DNA of 64,000 nt. Origin: Piscinibacter caeni (lineage in GTDB: Bacteria; Pseudomonadota; Gammaproteobacteria; Burkholderiales; Burkholderiaceae_C). Shown here one piece after another: positions 56,749 to 64,000 of the stretch. The position numbers were made by a program, and so were the translations under genes. Position 1 is the stretch's first letter; each line of letters opens with the position of its first letter. The notes under the pieces were generated by a model. It was not told the origin of the DNA and ran no database searches. It was given only the letters and a program-made list of their open reading frames with translations. Where the stretch lies: contig KZ836104.1 in assembly GCA_003265685.1 (NCBI GenBank), positions 62,001 to 126,000 on the forward strand, written 5' to 3'.

Positions 56749-57552
56749 TCAGGCAAGGGCCTGGCGCAGCACATTCAACACGCCGTCCGGCGACTCGGCC
56801 ATCAGTGAATGCCCGGCCGGCAGGTGGTGCAGCGTGGCCTTGAGCGCCGCCGCCAGGTCGCGGCCCGAGCGCGGGCTGGTCATCTGGTCGCGCTCGCCCA
56901 GCACGCAGTGCACCGGGCAGTGCACCTGCGCGGCGGCCTGCAGGCCGTTGGTGTAGGCGTCGCACACGCGGAAGTCGTGCTCGAACAGGTTCAGACCGGT
57001 GACGCCGGCCTGCATGCGCCGCATCAGTGCCCGGTTGCTGCCGTGCAGCCACATGCCGGGGCCGGGGAACGAGGGCTTGGCGGCGATGCCGGAGAACGAG
57101 AACGCGTTGACCATTTCGATCGCCCGCAGCGGCTGCTCATGCGCGGTGGCCAGCAGGGCGTCCGAGACCTTCATCGGGAACGCGGTGCCGATCATCACCA
57201 GCCGCGTGATGCGCTGCGGCGCACGCGCGGCGGCCTCCAGCCCGATCAGCGAGCCCAGGCTGTGCCCGACCAGCGCGGCACGGGCCACGCCGGCGGCGTC
57301 GAGCAGCGCGAGCGTCCAGTCGGCCAGCGCCTCGACGCTGGCCAGCGGCGGCCCGGCGCTGCGGCCATGACCGGGCTCGTCCACCGCCAGCACCGCGTGG
57401 CCGTGGTGCGCGCACCAGCGCGCCAGCAGGTTCCACACGCTGTGGTCGTGCAGCGCACCGTGCAGGAACACGACGCAGGGCAGCGCGGCATCGAAGGGCT
57501 TGCCGCCGGTGTAGGCGTAGGCGCGCCGGCCGTCGACCGTCAGCTCCATCAC
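56749..57552 (-). CDS. Alpha/beta hydrolase
   Basis: The 267-residue protein has the oxyanion region VVFLHGALHDHSVWNLLARW, the nucleophile elbow ALVGHSLGSLIGLEAAAR (Ser), a late acid LGERDQMTSPRSGRDL and the catalytic His in HHLPAGHSLMAESP. It is a cytoplasmic serine hydrolase of the esterase/BioH-like group. The substrate is unknown. The start overlaps the stop of the upstream sulfhydrylase gene (57549-57552), as in a met-type operon; a role in methionine or acyl-ester metabolism is possible but only inferred. Confidence 0.9.
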   Translation of the reverse strand: MMELTVDGRRAYAYTGGKPFDAALPCVVFLHGALHDHSVWNLLARWCAHHGHAVLAVDEPGHGRSAGPPLASVEALADWTLALLDAAGVARAALVGHSLGSLIGLEAAARAPQRITRLVMIGTAFPMKVSDALLATAHEQPLRAIEMVNAFSFSGIAAKPSFPGPGMWLHGSNRALMRRMQAGVTGLNLFEHDFRVCDAYTNGLQAAAQVHCPVHCVLGERDQMTSPRSGRDLAAALKATLHHLPAGHSLMAESPDGVLNVLRQALA

Positions 57553-58850
57553 GCCACCGCCTTCTCGGCCGACTTCAGCGCCCGCTTCAGGTCGTCGATC
57601 AGGTCATCGGCGTCCTCCAGGCCGATCGACAGGCGGATCGTGCCCGGGCCGATGCCGGCCTGCGCCAGCGCGGCGTCGTCCATGCGGAAATGCGTGGTCG
57701 AGGCGGGGTGGATCACGAGGGAGCGGCAGTCGCCCACGTTGGCCAGGTGCGAGAAGATCTTCAGCGCCTCGATGAAGGCGCGGCCCTGTGATCGAGAGCC
57801 TTTCAAGTCGAAGCTGAACACCGACCCGCTGCCGCGCGGCAGCAGCGTCTTCGCCAGCGCGTGATCGGGATGCGACTCGAGCTCCGGGTAGGCCACCGAG
57901 GCGACGAACGGATGCGCGGCCAGGAAGGCCACCACCTTGCGGGTGTTCTCCACGTGCCGCGCCATGCGCAGCGGCAACGTCTCGAGCCCCTGCAGGATCA
58001 ACCAGGCCGTGTGCGGGCTCATGCAGGCGCCGAAGTCGCGCAGGCCCTCGCGGCGCGCGCGCAGCAGGAACGCGCCGACCGTGCTCTCCTCGGTGAACAC
58101 CATGCCGTGGAAGCCGTCGTAGGGCTGCGTCAGTTCGGGGAAGCGGCCGGAGGCGTCCCAGTCGAAGCGACCCGAGTCGACCAGCACACCGCCGATCACC
58201 GTGCCGTGGCCGGAGAGGAACTTGGTGGCCGAGTGGTACAGCAGGTCCGCGCCATGTTCGAAGGGCTGCATCAGCCAGGGCGTGGTGAAGGTCGAGTCCA
58301 CCAGCAGCGGCAGGCCGTGCTCGTGCGCGAGTGCGGCCACGGCCGGCACGTCGAGCACGTCCAGGCCCGGGTTGCCGAGCGTCTCGCCGAACAGCAGCCG
58401 CGTGGTCGGGCGGATCGCCGCGCGCCAGGCGTCGAGATCACGCGGCTTGACGAATGTCGTCTCGATGCCGAAGCGCGCCAGCGTGTAGTGCAGCAGGTTG
58501 TGCGAGCCGCCGTACAGCGCGCTGGAGGCCACCACGTGTGCACCGGCGCCCGCCAGCGTGGCGATGGCCAGGTGCAGCGCGGCCTGGCCGCTGGCGGTGG
58601 CGATCGCCCCCACGCCGCCCTCGAGGGCCGCCACGCGCTCCTCGAGCACCGCGTTGGTCGGGTTCGAGATGCGGCTGTACACATGCCCGGCACGCTCGAG
58701 GTTGAACAGCGACGCGGCATGCTCGCTGGACTCGAACACGAACGAGGTGCTGAGGTGGATCGGCACCGCGCGTGCGCCGGTGGCCGGGTCGGGCGCGGCA
58801 CCGGCATGCAGCGCGAGGGTGTCGAAGCCGGGGTCGTTGATGCCGGGCAT
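57549..58850 (-). CDS. O-acetyl/O-succinylhomoserine sulfhydrylase (MetY/MetZ type)
   Basis: The 433-residue Cys/Met-metabolism PLP enzyme starts MPGINDPGFDTLALHAG and has YSRISNPTNAVLEERVAALEGG, the PLP lysine in DLLYHSATKFLSGHGTVIGG and VFSFDLKGSRSQGRAFIEALKIFSHLANVGDCRSLVIHPASTTH. It makes homocysteine from O-acyl-homoserine and sulfide. Between MetY and MetZ types, the length and the SLVIHPASTTH region fit MetY-like O-acetylhomoserine sulfhydrylases best. The ATG at 58850 is chosen over the long upstream reading. Confidence 0.92.
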   Translation of the reverse strand: MPGINDPGFDTLALHAGAAPDPATGARAVPIHLSTSFVFESSEHAASLFNLERAGHVYSRISNPTNAVLEERVAALEGGVGAIATASGQAALHLAIATLAGAGAHVVASSALYGGSHNLLHYTLARFGIETTFVKPRDLDAWRAAIRPTTRLLFGETLGNPGLDVLDVPAVAALAHEHGLPLLVDSTFTTPWLMQPFEHGADLLYHSATKFLSGHGTVIGGVLVDSGRFDWDASGRFPELTQPYDGFHGMVFTEESTVGAFLLRARREGLRDFGACMSPHTAWLILQGLETLPLRMARHVENTRKVVAFLAAHPFVASVAYPELESHPDHALAKTLLPRGSGSVFSFDLKGSRSQGRAFIEALKIFSHLANVGDCRSLVIHPASTTHFRMDDAALAQAGIGPGTIRLSIGLEDADDLIDDLKRALKSAEKAVA

Positions 58851-58940
58851 GTTGCGTCGAGGCTGGCCGGGGAAGCCCGGGGGTGGTCGTCGCACATCAT
58901 TGTGGGCTATATTGGTTTTGACGCACCCTGGGAGACGAGC

Positions 58941-59405
58941 ATGAAGGTCAGCGACATCCTCCGTGTCAAGGGCGGGACGCTGTTCACGGTCACGCCCAAC
59001 GAGCCGCTCGCCCAGGCGGTCAACACCATGGCCGAGCGCGACATCGGCTCGCTGGTGGTGATGGACCATGGCGAACTGGCCGGCATGCTGACCTTCCGCG
59101 AGGTGATCCTCGCCGTGGTGCGCAACGGCGGCTCGGTCGGCTCGACCACGGTGCGCAGCGTGATGGACGACCACCCGCTGACCTGCACGCCCGAGACCGA
59201 GATCGACGAGGTGCGCCGCATGATGCTCGAGCGCCACGCGCGCTACATGCCGGTGATGGACGAGCGCACGCTGATGGGCGTGATCTCCTTCTACGACGTG
59301 GCCAAGGCGGTGGTCGACAGCCAGGACTTCGAGAACCGCATGCTCAAGGCCTACATCCGCGACTGGCCGGTCGACGAGAACCCGGCGCAGCCGGCGGCGA
59401 GCTAG
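58941..59405 (+). CDS. CBS-domain protein
   Basis: The 154-residue protein consists of two CBS motifs (about 8-60 and 70-130; MAERDIGSLVVMDHGELAGMLTFREVILAV and LERHARYMPVMDERTLMGVISFYDVAKAVV). CBS pairs bind adenine nucleotides and often regulate partner proteins. This stand-alone protein has no output domain. GGGAG before the ATG at 58941 supports the start. It precedes aroC by 21 bases. Confidence 0.9.
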   Translation: MKVSDILRVKGGTLFTVTPNEPLAQAVNTMAERDIGSLVVMDHGELAGMLTFREVILAVVRNGGSVGSTTVRSVMDDHPLTCTPETEIDEVRRMMLERHARYMPVMDERTLMGVISFYDVAKAVVDSQDFENRMLKAYIRDWPVDENPAQPAAS

Positions 59406-59426
59406 CCCCCAACTAGAATCGCCTGC

Positions 59427-60527
59427 ATGGCAGGCAGCAGCTTCGGCGAACTCTTCCGCGTCACCAACTTCGGCGAGTCGCACGGGCCGGCCATCGGCTG
59501 CGTCATCGACGGCTGCCCGCCGGGCCTCGAATTGTCCGAGGCCGACATCCAGCCCGAGCTCGACCGCCGGCGCCCCGGCACCAGCCGGCACGTGACCCAG
59601 CGCAACGAGCCCGATGCGGTGGAGATCCTCTCCGGCGTGTTCGAGGGCCGCACCACCGGCACGCCGATCTGCCTGCTGATCCGCAACGCCGACCAGCGCA
59701 GCAAGGACTACGGCAACCTGCTCGGCACCTTCCGCCCCGGCCATGCCGACTACACCTATCACCAGAAGTACGGCCTGCGCGACCCGCGCGGCGGCGGGCG
59801 CTCGTCGGCGCGGCTGACGGCGCCGATGGTCGGTGCCGGCGCCGTGGCCAGGAAGTGGCTGAAGCAGACCTACGGCACCACCTTCACCGGCTGGATGACG
59901 CAGATCGGCGAGATCGAGATCCCGTTCGAGGGCGAAGAGCACATCGGTTCGAACCCCTTCTTCGCCGCCAACGCCAGCGACATCGCGCGCCTCGAGGCCT
60001 ACATGGACGGGCTGCGCAAGGCCGGCGACAGCTGCGGCGCGCGCGTCCGCGTCGAGGCCCGCGGCGTGCCGGTGGGCCTCGGCGAGCCGCTGTTCGACAA
60101 GCTCGATGCCGACATCGCCTACGCGATGATGGGCATCAACGCCGTCAAGGGCGTCGAGATCGGCGCCGGCTTCGCCAGCGTGGCCCAGCGCGGCACGACG
60201 CACGGCGACGAGCTGACGCCGCAGGGCTTCGCCGGCAACAACGCCGGCGGCGTGCTGGGCGGCATCTCCACCGGGCAGGACATCGTCGTCTCCATCGCCA
60301 TCAAGCCGACCAGCTCGATCCGCAGCCCGCGCCGCTCGGTCGGGCTGGACGGCCAGCCGAGCGTGGTCGAGACCTTCGGCCGCCACGACCCCTGCGTGGG
60401 CATCCGCGCCACGCCGATCGCCGAGGCCATGCTGGCCCTCGTGCTGATGGACCATGCGCTGCGCCACCGGGCGCAATGCGGGGACGTCCGGGTCGACATG
60501 GCGCCGATCACCGGGCGCCGGGCCTGA
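59427..60527 (+). CDS. aroC: Chorismate synthase
   Basis: The 366-residue protein starts [36 protein letters not shown]. It has [11 protein letters not shown]-like [72 protein letters not shown] and [30 protein letters not shown]. It uses reduced FMN to make chorismate, the last common step of aromatic amino-acid synthesis. After it, 60528-60746 holds no gene I can support; AGGAG appears near its end for the next gene. Confidence 0.98.
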   Translation: MAGSSFGELFRVTNFGESHGPAIGCVIDGCPPGLELSEADIQPELDRRRPGTSRHVTQRNEPDAVEILSGVFEGRTTGTPICLLIRNADQRSKDYGNLLGTFRPGHADYTYHQKYGLRDPRGGGRSSARLTAPMVGAGAVARKWLKQTYGTTFTGWMTQIGEIEIPFEGEEHIGSNPFFAANASDIARLEAYMDGLRKAGDSCGARVRVEARGVPVGLGEPLFDKLDADIAYAMMGINAVKGVEIGAGFASVAQRGTTHGDELTPQGFAGNNAGGVLGGISTGQDIVVSIAIKPTSSIRSPRRSVGLDGQPSVVETFGRHDPCVGIRATPIAEAMLALVLMDHALRHRAQCGDVRVDMAPITGRRA

Positions 60528-60746
60528 GCTTCGGATCGATCGATTCCCGTCACGACAAGCGACGGAATTCGCGCTCATTTCTGCTCAGTTCGCCGGGCGT
60601 GCGACTGTTCCGCAGCGCGGCCGATCCACCCCGGCTGCGGTTCGTCGCCGTCGCCTGCAGCCTGTCGCATCCGGGCTGCGCCTGCCGCCATCCCTGCCTA
60701 CAGTGGCGCCGCTCCACGAGAGCGGCAACCACGAGGAGAGGGCGGC

Positions 60747-61898
60747 ATGCACAAGGCAGCACGGCTGGGGGGCTGGGCAGTGGGCGTGGCGGCGGCCGCC
60801 GTCGCGGTGGCCAGGGTGGCCGGGTTCGGCGCGGGTACCGAGGCGCCGCCGGCGCCCGAACCCGTGCTCGAGTTCAGCGCGCTCGAGGTGGTGGAGCCGG
60901 TGTCGGTTGCGCTGCCGCTGCGCCTGGCCTTCTCCGGCCCGCTGGTCGCACCCTCGAGTGCCGTCGTCAAGGCACGCGCGCCCGGCACCCTGTTGAGCCT
61001 GGCGGTGGACGAGGGCCACCGGGTGCGTGCCGGCCAGCCGCTCGGCCGGCTCGACCTGGCCGAGCTCGACGGCCGCGTGGCCGAGCGCCAGGCCAGTGTC
61101 GCGGCGGCGCGTGCCAACTGGCTGCAGGTCGAGCGCAGCCACGCCTCGAACCAGCGCCTGGCGGACCAGAACTTCATCTCGCCCAACGCGCTGGAAGCCT
61201 CGCGTGCCGCGCTCGACGCCGCCCGCGCCACGCTGGATTCGGCCCAGGCCCAGCTCGAGACCGCCCGCGTCGGGCTGCGCGATGCCTCGCTGGTGGCGCC
61301 GATCGCCGGCGTGGTGGCGCGCCGGCTTGTCGTGCCGGGCGAGAAGCTGGCGGCCGAGCAGCCGGTGCTGAGCATCGTCGACCTGGCCCGGCTGGAGCTG
61401 GCGGGCAGCGTCGGCACCCACGAGGTCGGCCTGCTCGAACCCGGCCTGGCCGTCGAGGTGCAGGTGGAGGGGCGGCCCGAGCCGGTGGCCGGGCGCATCG
61501 ACCGCATTGCCCCGGCCGCGGAGCCCGGCACGCGGGCCATCGGCGTCACCGTGGCGGTGCCCAACCCGGGCGAGAAGCTGCGTGCCGGCCAGTACGCGGT
61601 GGCGCGCGTCAGCCTCGGCGACCCGGCCCCGCGCCTGACGGTGCCGGCTGCTGCCGTGGCCAGCGAAGCCGGCCAGGCGCAGGTGTGGGTGATCGAGGCG
61701 GGCGTCTTGCGGCGCCGTGCCGTCACGCTGGGCCGTCAGGACGAGGTGGCCGGCCGCGTCGAGGTGCTCTCCGGGTTGGCGCCCGGGGCACAGCTGCTGG
61801 CGCTGCGCTTCGACGGGCTGCGCGAGGGCCGCAAGGCGGTCGTCGTGTCGCGTGGCGCGGCGCTGGCCGCGGCCGCGGCGTCGTCCGCCGTTCGTTGA
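60747..61898 (+). CDS. RND efflux periplasmic adaptor (MFP)
   Basis: The 383-residue protein has an N-terminal hydrophobic anchor or signal (GGWAVGVAAAAVAVARVAG) without a lipobox Cys. The lipoyl halves are VVKARAPGTLLSLAVDEGHRVRAGQPLGRLD and DASLVAPIAGVVARRLVVPGEKL, with an Ala-rich coiled coil between them and beta-barrel and membrane-proximal domains after. It links an RND pump to an outer-membrane channel. The pump gene begins ten bases downstream. The drug or metal exported is unknown. Confidence 0.93.
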   Translation: MHKAARLGGWAVGVAAAAVAVARVAGFGAGTEAPPAPEPVLEFSALEVVEPVSVALPLRLAFSGPLVAPSSAVVKARAPGTLLSLAVDEGHRVRAGQPLGRLDLAELDGRVAERQASVAAARANWLQVERSHASNQRLADQNFISPNALEASRAALDAARATLDSAQAQLETARVGLRDASLVAPIAGVVARRLVVPGEKLAAEQPVLSIVDLARLELAGSVGTHEVGLLEPGLAVEVQVEGRPEPVAGRIDRIAPAAEPGTRAIGVTVAVPNPGEKLRAGQYAVARVSLGDPAPRLTVPAAAVASEAGQAQVWVIEAGVLRRRAVTLGRQDEVAGRVEVLSGLAPGAQLLALRFDGLREGRKAVVVSRGAALAAAAASSAVR

Positions 61899-61908
61899 GG
61901 AGCCGCCC

Positions 61909-64000
61909 ATGTGGATGACCCGCGTGGCGATCGCCAACCCGGTGTTCGCGACCATGCTGATGGTGGCGCTGTGCGTGCTGGGCCTGTTCTCGTATGCGCG
62001 CCTGGGCGTGGAGCAGATGCCCGACGTGGCACCGCCGGTGGCCTTCGTCGAGGTGGCCTGGCCCGGGGCCTCGCCCGAAGCCGTCGAGCGCGAGCTGACG
62101 CGCAAGATCGAGGAAGCGGTGAACAGCATCGCCGGCGTCAAGCGCATCAGCTCGCGCAGCTTCGAGGGGCGCAGCCAGACGAACGTCGAGTTCACGCTCG
62201 ACGCCGACATGGGCCGCGCGATGCAGGAGGTGCGCGACCGCATCGCCGTCGCGCAGTCCGCCTTCCCGATCGACGCGCGGCCGCCGCGCGTGGCGCGCTA
62301 CGACAACGACAACAGCCAGCCGGTGGTGGTGAGCGCGCTGCTGTCGCCGACGCGCAGCGCGCGAGAGCTGTCGATCCTGGCCGACCAGGTGGTGGCGCGG
62401 CGGCTGCAGCGCGTGCAGGGCGTGGCGAGCGTGGAGGTCACCGGCCTGGCCAAGCGCGAGCTGCGCATCGACCTCGACCCCGAGCGCCTGCGCGCCTACG
62501 CCATCACGCCGGCGCAGCTGGCCGCCGCGCTGCGCGAGGCCCACGCCGACCAGCCGGTCGGCCTGCTGTCGGACGCGGCGCAGGACACGCTGCTGCGCGT
62601 CGAGGGCCGCCTGGCGGACCCGCGCGGCTTCGCCGAGCTGGTGGTGGCGCAGCGCAACGGCCTGCCGCTGCGGCTCGGCGACCTGGGCACGCTGGTCGAG
62701 CGCGAACGCGAGCCCGAGAGTCTTGCGCGCCTGAACGGCCAGAGCGCGGTGAACTTCAACGTCTTCAAGCAGCAGGATGCCAACGCCGTGGCCACCGGCG
62801 AGGCGGTCAAGCAGGCGCTCGACGAATTGCGCGCGGGCCTGCCGCCGGACGTCGAGCTGCACCTCGTGCAGGCCAACAGCGATTTCGTCAAGGCCTCGCT
62901 GACCGGCCTGCAGCACACGCTGATCGAGGGCGCGCTGCTGACCGTGGCGATCGTGTTCCTGTTCCTGCATTCCTGGCGCAGCACGGTGATCACCGGGCTG
63001 ACCTTGCCGATCTCGGTGATCGCCAGCTTCATCGCCGTGCAGGCCTTCGGCTACACGCTCAACTTCATGACGATGATGGCGCTGTCGCTGTGCATCGGCC
63101 TGCTGATCGACGACGCGATCGTGGTGCGCGAGAACATCGTGCGCCACCTCGGCCTGGGCAAGAGCCACCGCCAGGCTGCGCAGGACGGCACCGACGAGAT
63201 CGGCCTGGCCGTGCTCGCCACCACCTTCGCGATCTGCGCGGTGTTCGTGCCGGTGGCCTTCATGGGCGGCATCGTCGGGCGCTTCTTCCAGCCCTTCGGC
63301 ATCACGGTGGCAGTGGCGGTGCTGGTGTCGCTCGTCGTCAGCTTCACGCTCGACCCGATGCTCTCGAGCGTCTGGCGCGACCCGCCCGGCGCCGCGTGGC
63401 GCACGCGGCCGTGGCTGGGCTGGCCGCTGCGCGCCGTCGACCGCGGCATGGACGCGCTGCACGCCGGCTATGCGCGGCTGATCCGCTGGGTGTTCGCCAC
63501 GCGCCACCGCAACCGGCTGCTCGTGCTCGGCGGCGGGCTGGCCAGCTTCGTCGGCGCGCTGGCGCTGGCGCCGCTGGTGGGCACCGAGTTCATCCCGCAG
63601 GCCGACCAGGGCTTCACGCAGCTGGCAATCCGCATGACGGTGGGCTCGAGCCTGGCGCGCAGCGATGCCAAGGTGCGCCAGGTGGAGCAGATCGTCGCCG
63701 GCTTCCCCGAGGTGCAGAGCGTCTCCACCAACGTGGGCGGCAGCGGCACCGGGCTGGCGGTCGGGCGCAGCCAGGCGACGCTGAACATCGCCCTGGTGCC
63801 GCGGCGCGAGCGGCAGCGCTCGCAGAAGGAGGTGGAGGATGCGATCCGCGCGGCGATCGCCGGCATCCCCGGCATCGAGGTGTCGGTCGGCTTTGACCGG
63901 CCGATCTACGTGGCGATCCTCGGCAGCGACCCGGACGGGCTGGCCCGCATCGCCAGCGAGTTCGCCGAGAAGGTGAAGCAGGTTCCCGGCATCGCCGACG
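61909..64000 (+). CDS. RND efflux inner-membrane transporter (AcrB/HAE1-like, N-terminal part)
   Basis: The frame runs open from ATG 61909 to the window end, giving about 697 residues. The start [29 protein letters not shown] with [43 protein letters not shown] is typical of RND pumps. The first membrane segments include [28 protein letters not shown], with the conserved Asp pair. [41 protein letters not shown] follows. It exports hydrophobic compounds using the proton gradient. The gene is cut by the window end, and a TolC-like partner is not seen. Confidence 0.95.
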   Translation, partial: MWMTRVAIANPVFATMLMVALCVLGLFSYARLGVEQMPDVAPPVAFVEVAWPGASPEAVERELTRKIEEAVNSIAGVKRISSRSFEGRSQTNVEFTLDADMGRAMQEVRDRIAVAQSAFPIDARPPRVARYDNDNSQPVVVSALLSPTRSARELSILADQVVARRLQRVQGVASVEVTGLAKRELRIDLDPERLRAYAITPAQLAAALREAHADQPVGLLSDAAQDTLLRVEGRLADPRGFAELVVAQRNGLPLRLGDLGTLVEREREPESLARLNGQSAVNFNVFKQQDANAVATGEAVKQALDELRAGLPPDVELHLVQANSDFVKASLTGLQHTLIEGALLTVAIVFLFLHSWRSTVITGLTLPISVIASFIAVQAFGYTLNFMTMMALSLCIGLLIDDAIVVRENIVRHLGLGKSHRQAAQDGTDEIGLAVLATTFAICAVFVPVAFMGGIVGRFFQPFGITVAVAVLVSLVVSFTLDPMLSSVWRDPPGAAWRTRPWLGWPLRAVDRGMDALHAGYARLIRWVFATRHRNRLLVLGGGLASFVGALALAPLVGTEFIPQADQGFTQLAIRMTVGSSLARSDAKVRQVEQIVAGFPEVQSVSTNVGGSGTGLAVGRSQATLNIALVPRRERQRSQKEVEDAIRAAIAGIPGIEVSVGFDRPIYVAILGSDPDGLARIASEFAEKVKQVPGIAD

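Overview
The window looks like chromosome of a high-GC betaproteobacterium, most likely a Burkholderiales member of the Rubrivivax/Leptothrix/Methylibium type. I infer this from protein character and gene order, not from a database search. Supporting signs are the zapA-6S RNA neighbourhood, an isc operon headed by iscR, an intracellular polyhydroxyalkanoate depolymerase, the secG-tRNA-Leu(GAG)-nuoA-N arrangement, and uniform high-GC codon use. I saw no transposase, phage gene, CRISPR array or rRNA. No gene-free stretch exceeds about 300 bases.

Layout. 1-2.7 kb: end of a tripartite tricarboxylate transporter (TctB end, TctA) overlapping a ketopantoate-reductase-like gene. 2.7-9.6 kb, mostly minus strand: a fumarylacetoacetate-hydrolase-family protein, an EVE protein, 6S RNA, zapA with a small coiled-coil gene, a GAF protein, nth, an RnfB-like ferredoxin, PHA depolymerase and an aspartate/aromatic aminotransferase. 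9.7-12.3 kb: uvrB and a low-molecular-weight phosphatase. 12.3-17.8 kb: iscRSUA-hscBA-fdx behind a promoter with two IscR boxes. 17.9-22.1 kb, minus strand: nitrate transporter nrtABD preceded by nasT; the nrtA leader carries two hexaloop hairpins and a terminator. 22.3-27.3 kb: a LuxR-type regulator, a divergent unknown gene, and a cassette of a 54-residue double-glycine peptide precursor, an HlyD-type adaptor and a C39-peptidase ABC exporter. 27.3-36.2 kb: tsaD, a small heat-shock protein with a sigma32-type promoter, a binding protein fused by overlap to an aminotransferase, rpsO, pnp, a quinone oxidoreductase, tpiA and secG. 36.4-51 kb: tRNA-Leu and the complete 14-gene nuo operon. 51-64 kb: housekeeping and accessory genes (NUDIX, DUF1178, FAD oxidase, YihY, PAS-GGDEF, Mpo1-like, hydrolase, MetZ/MetY-type enzyme, CBS protein, aroC) and the start of an RND efflux operon that runs off the window.

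The most interesting part is a probable quorum-sensing regulon. Three lux-box-like palindromes with the shared core CTG(C/T)AAGA(C/G)CT(T/G)(G/A)CAG lie upstream of the peptide gene, between luxR and its divergent neighbour, and upstream of the distant GAF gene. The box before the peptide gene abuts a TTACGC-17 bp-TGAAAT promoter. The predicted product after Gly-Gly cleavage is only eight residues, TDLPKKVW. No luxI is present in the window, and the LuxR has Phe in place of a key ligand-contacting Trp. This suggests a regulator answering an AHL or a different small molecule and switching on export of a short secreted peptide, a chemical-signal to peptide-signal relay. That interpretation is inference.

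A second well-supported regulatory structure is the NasT/ANTAR antitermination leader of nrtABD. Others are the double IscR box, the 6S RNA with a ten-pair closing stem, and the heat-shock promoter of hsp20.
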